This document shows positions 23,076 to 37,400 of a DNA stretch of 64,000 nt, in pieces. The notes below the pieces were generated by a model. The model saw nothing but the letters and a program-made list of their open reading frames with translations. It was not told where the DNA came from and ran no database searches. The first letter of the stretch is position 1; each line of letters opens with the position of its first letter. Both the position numbers and the translations under genes were made by a program. This stretch comes from Sinotaia quadrata (Eukaryota > Mollusca > Gastropoda > Architaenioglossa > Viviparidae). The stretch lies in contig CM054178.1 in NCBI GenBank assembly GCA_028829895.1, positions 86,796,058 to 86,860,057 on the forward strand, written 5' to 3'.

Positions 23076-23258
23076 ATTTTATGTAACATTTTAAATGTGT
23101 GTTGGCTGATTTAAATGACCAGGGTTGACTGAGATGATGGATCAATTATGATAGTGTTAAAAAAAATGCAAGCTGTTGGGTTTTCCTCTATTTACATCAA
23201 AATTACCACCCACCTCTAATTCCCTACAAGCTAAATACTCTTCTTAATTTCACTATTA

Positions 23259-23446
23259 CTCTAGTGCAGGGGTCACCAACACGGTGCCTGTGGGCACCAT
23301 GGTCGCCCACAGGCCTTTCTAAAAATAGTACAACTCGGCTGCAAACTAAGTAAATTTGTTATATTTCAGATGGTAGCCCTTCGTATGACTCAGTACCCAT
23401 GAAGTAGCTCTCTGTATCAAAAAGGTTGGTGACCCCTGCTCTAGTG
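23259..23446. mobile_element. hAT-type MITE (172 bp) with perfect 8-bp target duplication
   Basis: The element spans 23267-23438. It begins CAGGGGTCACCAAC and ends with the exact complement, GTTGGTGACCCCTG, giving 14-bp terminal inverted repeats. It is flanked by identical CTCTAGTG copies at 23259-23266 and 23439-23446. Eight-base duplications and CAGGG-type termini define the hAT superfamily. It has no coding capacity, so it must have been moved by a transposase supplied in trans. An internal hairpin pairs gcctgtgggc with gcccacaggc over a 9-nt loop. The perfect duplication and intact ends suggest a fairly young insertion. Confidence 0.92.
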
Positions 23447-24855
23447 GATATTATACTGAGATGTTCCCAAGATTATGAGCAAGCCTATGAAAGGATGTCA
23501 CTCTGTGCAGATTCTATAACCTTTTTGTGTTAGCTGTATTTCAGGTGGGTTAATAGTTGAGTAGGGTATCTGACATTGAAATGAATAATAGAGATTTGAA
23601 TGGAAAAGACATTTCACCAAAGGTACATATTGTACAAACATACAGAACAAAAGTCTGATAATTGGCAGACCAAGGATGAAGAGTTCCAATCTAATTATCT
23701 CCCCGCTCCAACAAGGACTCAACCAAGAGTATTGAAGAACCTTTTACAACTGAGGTGAACTGCAAAGAAAATGACAAGACCACTGCACAAACATGAAAAA
23801 ACAAAGACCAAAACAGTTAACAACAAAAGACATAAACAGTAACATTTCAACTATTCTTTTGCCAGAATGTTACTACTCTTAATCACTTTTATTCATCCCC
23901 ACCAATATGGGGGAACAACAATGGAAATGATGAGAGCCAACCACAAAGCTTAGTTTCCAACATGGGTGTGCACACAAATGTACACATGCAAAACTAATAA
24001 GGCTTGGCATACTTTCCAGTTATGAGTTGCTGTCATTATAAAGACATTTTAAAAGTAAAGTTGCTGTGATCAAGAGGACTGGAATTGAAGAAAATGCAAG
24101 AGAAAATCTTTGACAAAGTGATGGTCAAAGAATTTTCCAGAGATTGCACTTGATAACTTATATTTATGCTTTTTTAAAAAAAAAGTTTTGGCAACAGTGT
24201 GCAGTTATTATTTTTTTTATCATCAAATAATGAAATTGTATATATACTACAATGGACGTAGATTCTACACTCATGGAAAGTGCACACAAAAAATACCAGG
24301 CAAAAAGGAAGAGAGTTGCAAAAATTGCTAATAAGTGTATATATACCAAATGATGACCCCAAAGTTTTTTCCAACAGAAATTTTTTTCACAACCAATACT
24401 AAAAAATGAAAATGCAAACATCCTACAATGCTGCATTGTACAATCTCTTGTAGTGGTCCTTAATGTACTAAGGATACTTTGTTAAAGCAATTCATATTAT
24501 ACACATCACACCTAGCCATCAATGCATATATCTGACAGACAAAACTGTCTTCAATGAAAGTTGAAGGAGAGTTAGAAAAAATATGGTTTAGGAACAGACT
24601 GTATCCAGGCTCAGTAATTTTCGTTTGCCTGCATATTTTCCTGTGCAGTCTTGGATAAAAGTTGCTTACTAGAAGTTTCATATATTCACTACCCTCACTA
24701 ATCCATTAAACCTCCATTTCTGCAACATACCTATAATTTAATTGCCCCTTTCACTCTAATTTATTATAATTAGGACATCTTCAAATTCAACCCACAGAAC
24801 ACCTCATTCCAATGATGATATGTTTTTTCTTCTAAATCCTATTAGATTGTACACA
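23447..24855. other. Intergenic stretch between convergent SPS and ING3 genes
   Basis: No gene or named repeat was recognised. Several 60-90 codon frames occur on the minus strand but show no family motifs and are consistent with chance in AT-rich DNA. Confidence 0.35.
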
Positions 24856-24859
24856 AGCT

Positions 24860-25095
24860 CTAAGCTTGGTACAATTACACCAGCACATGCATGGAAGCAT
24901 AGCCACATCAAATGCACTATTATATCACACCAGAATTCATGAACTCTAATTTGGTAATTTACTGTAAACTGCAAAGGAGTACAGTCACATCAAATGAATC
25001 TATATCATACCTGAATTTATGAGTTCTGAGCTTGGTACAATTATCCCATAACTGAATGGGAGTTTGGCCACATATCACTATATCGCCTCTGAATT
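24860..25095. repeat. Imperfect tandem repeat, about 80 bp, three copies
   Basis: Each unit runs (a/g)a(a)ctct/gttct-a(g)cttggta-a(a)tta, then a cca(g)cacatca block, then tatatca(c/t)(a/c)cc(t/a)g-aatt(c/t)atga. Three diverged copies are visible, at about 24860-24935, 24936-25015 and 25016-25095. Confidence 0.5.
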
Positions 25096-25309
25096 CACTC
25101 TGCATTTCTAAGTAAAACTACTTTTAATATTCCTGCAAATTCTGGGCATTTGTTTCAAATTTCCCATCTCACATGATCATAGTTATAAAGTTGTAGAAAT
25201 CAGAATTTAGGAGCCATTTTAACTTCTTTCAGTTTTTAATTCATTAACAAACATTTTTTTTTTAATCCCAAACACTCTGGGTCTTATTTATAATTAGTTC
25301 TCAACACCT

Positions 25310-25315
25310 TTTATT
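25310..25315 (-). terminator. Candidate polyadenylation signal for ING3
   Basis: TTTATT on the plus strand reads AATAAA on the minus strand, 138 bases after the ING3 stop. It is the nearest canonical hexamer downstream of the stop. No transcript evidence exists here. Confidence 0.4.
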
Positions 25316-25452
25316 TGTCTTATTTCAAGTAATTCAGGTATTGCTGAATTGTTTTTCATCATGTACACACAACATTCTTGGTAATTTCAAGAAAGACTGT
25401 ATTAAGATTTTCAACACTTGCAGGTAAAAGTTTAGGTTGATAAATGTTAAGG

Positions 25453-28400
25453 TTAGCGCCGCCCGCGGCGCTTCATGGCAGCAGTACATTGTGGGCAAAA
25501 CCATTTGCCTTTTGGAGCTTGAGTCAATCCCACACATCCATAGTGAAACCATTCAATGGGACACTGCAAAGCAAAACGAAAGAGCCATTATTTCAATAGT
25601 TTTCCTAAGAGATTATGCTAAACTTTTATAAATAAAATTTTCATTAAAAAAAAAAACTATATAAAAAGCTTGATAAAAATATTTGTTTCACTGTATTTTA
25701 CTGGAAACTATGTCAACATTCTAAAAATGTAGACTAATATTTTTCTGAAGGATGGTTTGAATAATCTCATGGGGAAAGTGTTGCTGTTCAATTGCATATG
25801 TTTAATTGAAAAAATTCCACTATAAATAAATATTTGAAGTGAAACTGCAATTACATAATAACAATGACATTTAATAAATTACTTGACCTTTGAAAAGGTG
25901 CTTTATTACAGAGGCACTTCCCAACTTATAAAATACTTGTGTAAAAGGAGTGATAAAGTTACTGCATTAAGCTGGAAGAAAAATGTCTTAAGAATCTTCA
26001 GAATGCTTTTGTGGTCTCTGTGATTGATCTCAAAAGGCAAATCAAAACAAAAATATGATCATTTATTTATTCACATCTACGGGGGTCGCTTTCAGCTTTT
26101 GCACTGTCAACTTTTTTACTGTCCACTGGATAGCAGACTATCCTGCCAAAGGGAAGATTACTCAGGGAAAATAAGTGGCAAAGCCATGAGTTCATTAAAA
26201 TTCATAGTAAAATACCATGGAAATAAAATATTAAAATGATGGAAGTTGTTCAAATAGCAGATGGAAGATATTAAAATAACACAATTTCTAAATATACTTT
26301 TATTGTATATGTGAATGACCTAATTATCAGTCATATTTAATAAAAGTGGAGCATAAACTGTATAATCAAGCAATCCACTGTTAGTTTTCATTTTCTGCAA
26401 ACAAATAGTTTATAATGTTGAAGAAAACCATTACCTTATTCATTTTTTATAGACTGTATGTATTTAATATGCACTAAATAAATTTAAAGCATCTTACTAA
26501 AATTAATAAATACAAAATATAATAATATCACAAATTGCTAATGTACTGCAAATAATTGTTGAAGAGATGAAATTGTTGAGACATAATGTGTGGTTAAGAT
26601 GAAAATATGTATAATTTTATGCCTTGCACCTTTGTTTTTTTGTACCCATGGTCTTATTTGTTACTAGATAAAATTTATCTCCTAACATAAAATCGCAAAT
26701 GTGCAGCGCCATGAAAATAATTAGCAAAGAGCATATATATGTCTAGTTTACATACATCTTCATTATCACATCCAACCATGTCGCCATATGACACCTGATT
26801 ACATAAGCAGTAGCGTGGTTCATTGGGGTCTGGCTGCCAGTCATCAACTTGTAATTCTGCACCTGTCTCATCAGTCCCTTCAGCTGTTGCTGTAGGGACT
26901 GTTGCTGCTGGCTGAGCAGTCTGCTGCTGTTGCAACTGCTGAGCTAAAGCCGCTGCTTTGGATGTTTGTCTGCAAATTATTTGAGACCTGTAATTCAATC
27001 ATTTCTGCCAAATGACTGGTTTGGTCAATTCAAAGCATTAAAAAGAAAAAATTGGATCTTGCAAGTTACATTCTAAAGACTTCAAAATCTAAATAAAATT
27101 AAACTGATTAAGTAAAAATAAATAAATTATTGCTCAACATCTTTTGTAATATAAAAGTTATAAACAACAGGATTACTTTTTGGTGCGCTGAGACCGTTGA
27201 GTAGTGGGTTCTGGAGTACTAGGTGCTGAAGATGTGGTCCCCATTGGCAAAGTCAGCTCTTTGGAAAGCATACTCTTTGTCATCAGGTCATAGCTGGCTT
27301 TCATACTAGATGTTCGACGACCTTGACTCATCTAAATTAAACATAAGAAAATATTAAGAAGGCAAGGTATTAGGTAAAACAGAAAAGATGAAAATATATA
27401 TACAAATACCACAACTACAATAGTTGTACATAGCTAAATGAGCATATTATATAATAATAGAAAAAAGTACATCAGCCAAAATTTTCTCACTTTGAATAAA
27501 AGCTGAAACTGAACAAAAAAATGCAGGAAGGAAATATCAAAAAAAAAAAGAGAGAGAGAGAAAGTTATATGTGAAAAAGAAACAAAACTGTACACTGAGT
27601 GCAGACCTGCATAGGTCAGAAAACCTTTTCATTAGTAATGCTCTCTCCCGTCAGTAGTTTTAGGGTGTTCAAACTAACAACCCACCCCACCAAAACAGAT
27701 GTTTTCTGAAGCTGAACACAACGCTACACCTGGCCTATCTTAAATGTGAACTAATTATTATTTAAACATACTGAGAGGTTTCGCCATGTAAGCAGAGTTT
27801 TATTATTTTAACATCATTTAAAATCTTGCCCTATCATTGAAACCCACCAACTAAATCATACACAGTGCTGAAAGATTATTGATACTGTTTATTTTGTTCG
27901 ATCTAAAACTGTTTAATAATTTTAAGTACTAAATAATAACTGGCTTTAATGTACGTTTTAAAACAATGGATTTTGTAATGTGTAAATGATCATTATTACT
28001 TTATGTTTATAAAATTTTCTTTTAAAATTAAATTAAAATTCAAAGTGTTGCTGTTGAATGATAATTGTAAATGCTTGATAAAACAATGAAAAGGTTTATA
28101 ACTGACAAATCATTACAGCTGAAATAAGAGTATGAAATGAATGCACATCCTACTGAATTTTAGTCACACAGCAGTGAAATGAACAAGATAGTGGCTAAAG
28201 TTTACACTAGACACATTATTTTTTAACTAAACTTCTGTTCTTAACAAAACAAATACTCAGAAAATAAGGCAAACCTTCACCTTCATAATTTTTTAAAATT
28301 ACTTTATAAAGATACAGGTTGGAGGTTTTGTGGAGTAGAGGAGTTTGTGTGCATTTTGTGGAGTTAATTCTGCAGACACACTTAAACAGGTATGTTTCAC

Positions 28401-31400
28401 CTCTCTCCATCTTACAGAATGCACTTTTCTCCCATGTTCTGGAAACTATCATCACCATTCATATAATAGATAACTGATCTCAGGCAATAAGGAAATAGAA
28501 CAAGGATTACCACTGTGTACCATTATTCTGAGAGGGGAAAATGAGTGCAATTGTAAATTGCAATCAGTGCACAATTGTGTATGTAGCATTTGTGACAATT
28601 AGCATTGACACATGCATATTTATGGCCATATTTCACAGAAACTGTAAAAAATAATGAAATCTTGAATTAATTTCATGTGAACAGATTTCAACATCATAAA
28701 TGTCTTTTTTCATATTTTTTTTTATACCAGGATGAACCATTACCATAGTTTTGAGTATTTTAAGGTAGATCCATACTTTAGAGGGTTTTGAAGTAAAAAC
28801 TATGGCAAATCCATAGCCCTAAGCAGGTCTGATAGTGCAACAAAATTAGAAAATGGTTAAAATGAATAAATAAGAATGAAAAACAAAAGAAAATAAATGA
28901 TTCAAGAAAAATTTACAAACTGAATGAATAAAATTTGTGAATGAGATAAGGAATATATAACCCCACAAAGTCTGCCAATGGATTTAATACTACATGTTTA
29001 ACTTTTTTCACATGTCTACGTTCTTCACACAGTACCTGATTAAAGTACATGACAAATTTTATAAACTTTAAGTATACAAGGGCATGTATTGACATCCCAC
29101 ACTGTATTTACATTAGCCATATATGTTGCAATTTATAATAATTTATTCAAAACAACGATAAGGCATATCTGATAAACAACTGAAAAAGGTGTGTGGAACT
29201 TTATGTACATCTTAAAATGAAAAAGTAACTAATGCAACAGTTTGGCTAGACATTAAGAGCTTGTAACTGCATTTAGTTTTATAGCCAACACAATAATTAT
29301 TAAATAAAACTTGACAGAACTTAATTTTAAAGAGTTAAATAATAAAATATTAGTAAAACCCATAAAACAGAGCAGTAGATTTACAATTCTGTTGGGGTGT
29401 GTAAAATAATTTATGACCAACACTGATATGTAAGAATTTTTAACAATACACAAACAAGAGTTTTACTATGTAAATAAATTTGTTCTTGAACACTTACCAG
29501 ATGAATATACATATGATGTGTACCTTACACAAGCCAGAGCCTTTAAAGAAACCCCTTAACATTCCAATGGGAAGATAAAGCAGTAGCATGTTTCACGAGT
29601 GATGTCCTCTAGTTAGTAAAAGTTGGAAGGTTGACAGGGTCTGCATGTAAGATCAGAGATGTCTAAAAGAAACAGGGTAACTTTGTTTACAATTGTTTGC
29701 TTCCATGCTGACACTTTCTTGCAGTTTATGTGTAAAGATTTATCCTATTGAGATCAATTCCCAAGTGACTGTTGGAAAGCAGTACTACCACCAACCCCAC
29801 CTGTATAGGATTGTACCTATGTTTGCTTTAAGAGGAGGAGGGGCACTCCTATTTTTAACCATTCTGTCAGCCTGTCTGATTAGAGGGGTCCTTGTCAAGT
29901 TTGTCTCTAACTGCATTTGACTGTTTGCATTAAGACCTTAGAAAGAATTGTGTAGGGAAGATGAAGCTTACCTAGGACTGTCCAATCTACGGCAGACTTG
30001 TCACAGTCAACATATCAAAAACTTTCAATTTTCTGTGCTACCATATATGACAAAGCCTGGTCTATTTTCTGAATGGAACATCCTTAACTGAGATCTTGTT
30101 CTTTGTTGTGTCAACGCATATGATTCAATGCACAAATATCAAGAATGTCTGATTTTTCTGTATTTATATTAGTCAAGCTTTTCATAAAATATTTCTAAAC
30201 ACATTAAGTTTGATGACAAAATGTGAGGATTTTTGTGTTTGCAAAAGATATCTAGATAACTAAATGTCTGCTTTAATGAATGATCTAAATGCATCAATGA
30301 CTTTGAACTGAAACATTCTTCCCCTGAACACAAATTACAGAGGTATAGGGTTAATTCTATCATGACATGAAAATAAGTACTTTTTAGATCCACACTTAGA
30401 GCATGATATCTGACAAGATAGCATTACCAATAATGTCAATGGACAGCATCCTGAAATGAGGAATGGAGTGAACTTGTAGAGTTTATTAACATTTAATATT
30501 AGTCCCCATTTCTTAGATTTTGTTACCAAAAAAAATATCTGGAATAAAAGCCCAGAGAGGTGTGATCCACAACCGTTTCTATGTTTTCCTGCTGTAATAT
30601 ACTTGCCTTTAAATGTTACAGTATATTTTGGTATGCATTGGTCCACTGTGATAGAAGGGTTGTTGCTTCAAGAGACAAACATGTCTGAATGAATTATGTG
30701 ACACCATCTATCTGAGGCATCACTTTCATGCTGCTACAAGGAGTATTAAGCAATCCCCAGCAAGCAGGAATTTTGAGGTAGGGCATGCTATTCCTTGATT
30801 GTATGACTGATTTTTAATTAACTTCCACATCCAATGCTCGTTGATTTTGCAGATGGGAAGCTATAAGGCTCCATACAGCACTGGATTGTATAAGACAAAA
30901 ATCTTAAAATCACCTTACATATTCTCATCCGGTTGTATGATGGAAAAAGAAACAATTTCTTTTTAAAAATGAGAAACTAGCTTGATTTTTCTTGATAAAA
31001 ACTGTTTGTACTCTATATTTATTAGTCAGAAAAGGAAGGACTGAAATATATGTACCAAGTTATATTATTGCATATGCTTTGTATTTTAATAGCTAGTTTG
31101 GCCAATAATCAATAAAATATAGCAGTAATGAGGCAAGCTTATTAATGCATAGTACATCTAGCTGCAGCACTAGGTGTTGAGCTTTTCGTTTTCAAAATAG
31201 AAAAAAAAACAAAAAAACCCAAGAACAAATTAATAAAATAAAAAGCTCTTAGTATGAACTTGAATGATTTTGCTTCAAATTGAAAGCAGCTTTTTTGAAA
31301 TTTTGATCATATGCAGACTTTGAGTGGTCTACATACTCACTGTATCTCTCACTGCTCCCACCTGTTGTGTGGCTGCAATGGCTTGAGATGCAGCAGCAGC

Positions 31401-34400
31401 TATAGCTGCATTACTGCCAGCACCAATGTGGCCAAGACTGTAAGAGAGTGAAGAGCTAGACCCAGATGAGAACATCTTTAAAGCTGGTGAGTTGGAAGCT
31501 GATGAGGAATGGATGTTTGTCAGAGATTCACGAGCAACCTCATTTGCTAAGCTGGACAAAACCTCAGTAGTTGGCCGCTTGTCAGCGTGATTGTGCAATG
31601 AGGCTGTAGAGTGCATCCCCCTTCGCTCTGAATTTAGGATGAAATAAGTTCATGTAAAATAGTCTATATATCCCTACATTATATTGTCATAAAAACATAT
31701 TTAAATTTTCAAAAAGAATACTTTATTGAATTAAAAAGTATCATGGTCTAAGTAAAGAATAATGTGATAATCAGTGAAACAAAGAAGATTAGTTTCATTA
31801 ATGTGTAATATATTTCAAATTAATAATTCCAGTGGACATTTAATAAGTAACTAAGATGCACTTCTTAAGGTTCTTGTTTTCAAAATCTTAGCCTTTGATA
31901 AATGTGGGAAGAAGAAACCTTTGTGTTTTGAAAATGAGGCAATCTAATAAGATTAATTTACAGAGACTATTAAAAAAAAAATTAAAAATAAGATATTTCA
32001 AAATATTTAAAATCAATAAAAGGTGAAAATAGAAGAAAGAAAATCTACATTATATTAGAATGCAATCTCCTTAAAACATGGACACCTATTGGATAATATA
32101 TTCTAATAAAGCAATAGTAAAACACACAAATCTAACTAGAAAGTGTTCTTGATCATTAATACAGTGAAGTTTCAGGTTATGAATGAATTCCATTCTAAAA
32201 AATGCTCATAATTTGATTTAATACTATCAGAATGTGTATGCAAGTGGAGTTGTCAGTACGTTGGCTCAATAGTGAGCAGGGATGACTTAAATGATGCCAA
32301 TTCCTATGCCCCAGCGATGCTGAGCAGCCTACAATGATATATATCTGTCAGAACTAGTTTGCAGTGTTTTACAAGTACAGAATGGATGTTGAAATTTGGA
32401 ATCTTTTTTTAAGAAAAAGGTTTCTAGGGACTTGCTTGTGTTGGCAGGATTGCTATAACACAAGACTGCTGTAATCTGTAATAGGCCTCTAGCATTCACA
32501 GTTTTTAATTATATGACCTGAATCTTTCTATCATCCAAACAGATAACATCATTGGAAGTTACAAATCTTAGATCATATATTTTTTCCCCACAGTTTCTTT
32601 TATAATGTACAATGAAAAATTATTTATTCATAAATAAATCACTCTAAATTTAATGTAAATAAAATTACTCTGTAAAGCAGAATAATGTAACATTTAAATT
32701 TATATTTATTTTAAAATAATGTTTTTGAAGGTAATCAGTCAGAGTGACTGAAAATGATTGCATTAGATCATAATGGTGGAATAGTAATATGTTTACAAGT
32801 GTTTGCAATTAAGTTTGTACATATTAATATGCAGACCATATTTAGGTGGCTGTATATTTTGCTCAACAGTTTAAACTATTGAGGTCTCGAAATATTAGAT
32901 TTTTTAAATTATAATTAACTTTATTTTAAAAATTTATTTTCCAAGGATTGGCAACAAAAACCAACAGAATCATGAAGGTGTTAATTTGTTATTATTTAAT
33001 TTTTTAAAAATTATAAATATTACAAAAGAATGTGCAGTGTCCTGAGGTCACGCTTTAATTAGTCATGCCTTGTAGACAATCATTACTAAGTGAGGAGGAA
33101 ATATCTTTGCTATACCTCAAACAATTCATTTAATATAATGGATAAGCTGTCAAGAATTCTAAAACATTGAATAGCATCACAGTGATTATAGATAATTAAA
33201 AAGAACAAGGAAATAGGAAGTGATTATCATAAAGCAAATATTCTTTTCTTTTCAGAACAAGTGTCAATCAAGTTTGCTTGGTAGCAACAATGTCTCTACA
33301 TTTAAATAACCAGGATATTTAACTTTACTTGATGGATATATTCATATTTAAGTTTAAAAATTTTTTAAAGCTGGTCTGCCAAAATACAGGAATAAGTTTT
33401 TGGAAACATTTAAGGTGATATGGAAAGTATAATATCTGACAAAAGCAAAAGATCTTGAATACTATTATTCTAGGTTATTAGGTGCCCATTGAATAACTTA
33501 AGTTGATATGCAGATTTTTACTGCAATGTAGCAATATTGTACAGCAGCAACAAGTGCTTTGATTTTAGAGTCCCAAAAATATTTAATTTGATACTTACTC
33601 TCTGATCGTTGGGGTGGTTGTGGTGGCTGTGGTTTGTCTAACTCTAATGATCCTGCAGTGAAAATAGAAGAATGTAAACTGATGGGGGTAAAAACAGCAT
33701 AATTAAGTTAATCAGAACTGAAGATTTAAAAACTAAAATAAGAACTAGACATCCTATGTAAAGTCTTAAATGACAAAACAGAGAAACAATATTTTTAATA
33801 CAATTTATAATCTGCCAACTAGCTAGTTTATGCTTGTTACTGAAACTATTCCCAAAGAAATAATAAAGGAAATTATGCAGCTATGCCAGAAATTATCTGG
33901 CATATGAGGAAATATTTTCACCAGAAAGTGAATATAGTATTGAACATGATCACAAGCTATTATAATGATGTTTCCCTGAAAGAAAACAATTTGCAGATGG
34001 CAGTTAATAACACAAAGTGGGTAAATTAGAACTTGCAGACACTGTATATAAATATGTAAAAGAAAATATAACAGAATGTATATCTGAATCCAAAATTGAC
34101 TAGCTGATAATGCACAGGCAGGTATGATGACAGAAGATGACAGGTAGCATATCTAATGTCAGTGAGAGAGCTGAATAATGTGCATTAACTAGAACTTGAT
34201 TAAAATGTGATAAAAGATTCAACTAACTGCTACTGCCAGGAGTAAAGGAGGATGAGAGAAAGTGCTGTAATGGAGTTGGAGAAGTAGGCATTTTGAGTGA
34301 ACAATGTGCATCAGAATTTTACTTTTAAAAAGTTTAAATTGACTTTAAAACTGATGTTAACTGGATAAAAATTTCAGTTTCCTGATCATGAGATGGCCAA

Positions 34401-37400
34401 GACTTTAGTATAATAATGGTACTTGAGTTGAGAACACAAGATAAATATTGATATTTGAAGAGAAAATTAATTTAAAGTATGTCAAATTTATGTTTACAAT
34501 TTCTTATTGTGTTTGTTTGTTGAAAGCATATACATAACAATTAAATCAGATGATAGAAGTTCAATTGTATAACATTTATAACTGTATAAATATCTGTACT
34601 GCCATATTTATGTCTCAGTAATTTTTATATTTTTGCTTTAAAAGCCATTTTGAACTGTAAACACTTCTGGTGTAGGAGGCAAATATGTCATACCACACAA
34701 TTAAACAAGATAACAGAATTTCTATTGTATTTACAATTGGATAGTATAAATAGTACTGACTTTTTTCAAGTGTTTCAGTGATTCCTGCATTGTCTGCTTC
34801 TAATTCCATTTTGAACTTAGACAATTCTTGGTCTAAGCGGCGTGCATGCCTGTCCACCTAAATAGTAAAACAAAAATTTTATGTGAACTTAATATTGTTT
34901 TAAAATACAAATAAAATGTCCATAATTAATTATTCATATTAAAAATGACTTTAAATAATATGGGCTAGGTTGGAGAACAAATCATTTTGTCTTGTTTCAA
35001 AATTTAGCTACATTAGAGTATTTACTAGAAAATTTACTAACTTACCAAATCATGTATGTGATTCGCCAGTTGCACCTTTTCATCTGCATCATTTAGAGCT
35101 TTTTGATATTCCTGAAAAAATAATTTGAAGCTTGGTATTATATTCCTATCAATATACATTCACATATTTTGATTTAATGTAATTAATGAGTGTTAATCTA
35201 ATTGATGTAGATCTAAATCACACATGGTCTCAACCTGGAGTGAAAGGCAAGCAAAAGAGAGAAATCTTACCACAACTAAAAAACTGTATCTATAAATGTA
35301 CAAGAATTTTTGAAAATGAAAAAAGTGATAACAATATATATTTTTTTAAATTGTACCAATACTGTTTAGAGTGACAGTTTCCACAAAGAAAATGTATGAA
35401 ATATGGTAAACACAATTTTGCAAATTTTACAAATTAAAATGTTCAGAAATAATGAAATTTTACACTGTTAATAGAAGCAATAATAAGATTTATACATCTA
35501 TATATACCTTTTAATTACATGACAATGAAACTTAAAAACTAATTTTAAAAAAGACATCAAGAATACTGCTGTCCACATAATGTTAATTTTTCTTAAATCC
35601 ATTCTTCACATCAATTTTAAATCAGAAAGTTCACATTGACTTAATACAATAACTGAATGCAGACATAATAACTTATACGAGAATTCACTGACTTCTAAAA
35701 TCACAGTGAAAAAAGAGATAATGAAAATTAATTCAAAAGTTAACCTACAGACAGCACAGAAAGGAACTAAAACTGAGGAGAGGCAGGCATTAATCTAAGA
35801 GACACTGTGAAAGAAAAGTCTGCTAGATAATTATTAATAACATAAATTAAGATTCTCATTACTTGTAATTAGTTATGGATGATTAATTAAATAATAATAA
35901 TAATAACCATTAACTAGGTGGCATTAGCACCACAAGGTATTTTAAGTATATATGATCAAATTCATCACTTTGAATCTGTAGTGGGGTAAATTTTAATAAT
36001 TATAGATTTGTTGCCAATGTTAACATGACCTGACCTTGGGCACTGCTTATGATGATATTTCTGAGTTGGAGTAAATAACTCAGGTAGAGAATATACTAGA
36101 ACCTTCTGATGCAATACAAACCAGTTTTAAGAAGAGTAGTTTTTCTGACTAACAGTCTCATACTTGTTCATAACAACTTCATCCAATGGGGATGGACCAA
36201 AAGTTACTTTGTTGAAGAAAGTCTATATTCTAATCACTTTGATTTAACTTAGGTCCAGTCATAAAAGCCATTGTTAGCTTATGAAAGGAGCACGCCTATT
36301 TTGTTTTGCATCTGCTTCAGACTGCAGTGACTACTGTACTCTACCGGATCATGTTGGTGTGTATCCAGCATTGTCGTCGAACTTATCAGTAAATCTGTTG
36401 CTATAAGTTGATTCCTGTGAGTTCATGTGAAAACCAATACAGTGAAAACTGAAGCTTAAATTTGGTCTTGAGAATTCACGAAAGTTTGTTGAACATTCCT
36501 TGTGGTGTGCTGAGTAGATTCAGGAACATTCCTCCTGATGTGCTTGATAGCGCATACAATGTTCTGGACGGTTTTCACTGTGTGCTTTGTGAGCGCATTG
36601 AAGATTCTGGAACAGTTGTGTAATGTGCGTAGAAGGGGTTTGTGGGACTGTCACCTAAATAAGTGTGATTGTGAATATGTGCCAGCAACAGCTGCCATCT
36701 TTGAAAAGGTTATGTACATTGACTATAATTATCTCTCTGAAACTCCACTCTCATTTCTATGATGAATTATATCTATAAACCTAAATTTGGCTGTTGGCTA
36801 CTGATGTCTATGCTAGGATAAACTGAATGAGGGTCTAGCATTAACCAAACATTGTTGTAAGTGATGTAAATGTTAACCGCTCTTTTGATTATGTTCATAT
36901 GTAGTATATTTGATTGTTGATTTAATAAATTTATTGTTAAATATATTAATCTTCTTGCACATATATTAAAACCTTATGTTGGAGTAACAGTGGGTGGATA
37001 GGGGCTCATTTTTATTACTCTTTTAGTAAGAAGTTTCCACCTACAGAAACATTATGCAACAGTAAAATGTCTTGTCTTATTAGTGTATAAAGAGTAGAGT
37101 TTACGACACCTTTATAATCTGCCAATTGAGAGACATGTTGGTCTTGTGGGAGAATTATTAATAACTATAAATTAAGATTCCTGATCACTTGTAATTAGTT
37201 ATGTGGTATTAATTAATAAATAATAATCATAACAATTGAAGGGTGCCCAGAGGTGTCACACAATCTAACGGCAAACCAACATATAAAAAGACAATCCTTA
37301 TTATATGTTTTTGTTATTATAGTCAGAAATATTATTACAATATCTGTCAAACAAGCATGTTTAGGACACCACCCTTTCTACCAAACCAAACCACACACAC

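Larger units (their letters stand above)
22001..23095 (+). other. 3'UTR of the SPS gene
   Basis: This non-coding stretch follows the TAG at 21998-22000. It contains the SECIS-like fold at 22921-23000 and ends with AATAAA at 23070-23075, followed by a GU-rich element (aatgtgtgttggctg) from 23093. A cleavage site near 23085-23095 would give a 3'UTR of about 1.1 kb. No intron in the UTR was apparent. The 82-codon frame at 22758-23006 lies inside it and has no known motif. Confidence 0.6.

Noticed and set aside
32160..32230. Mariner/Tigger-type terminus (cagtgaagtttcaggttatgaa)
   Set aside because: Only one degenerate end was seen; no inverted partner and no TA duplication.
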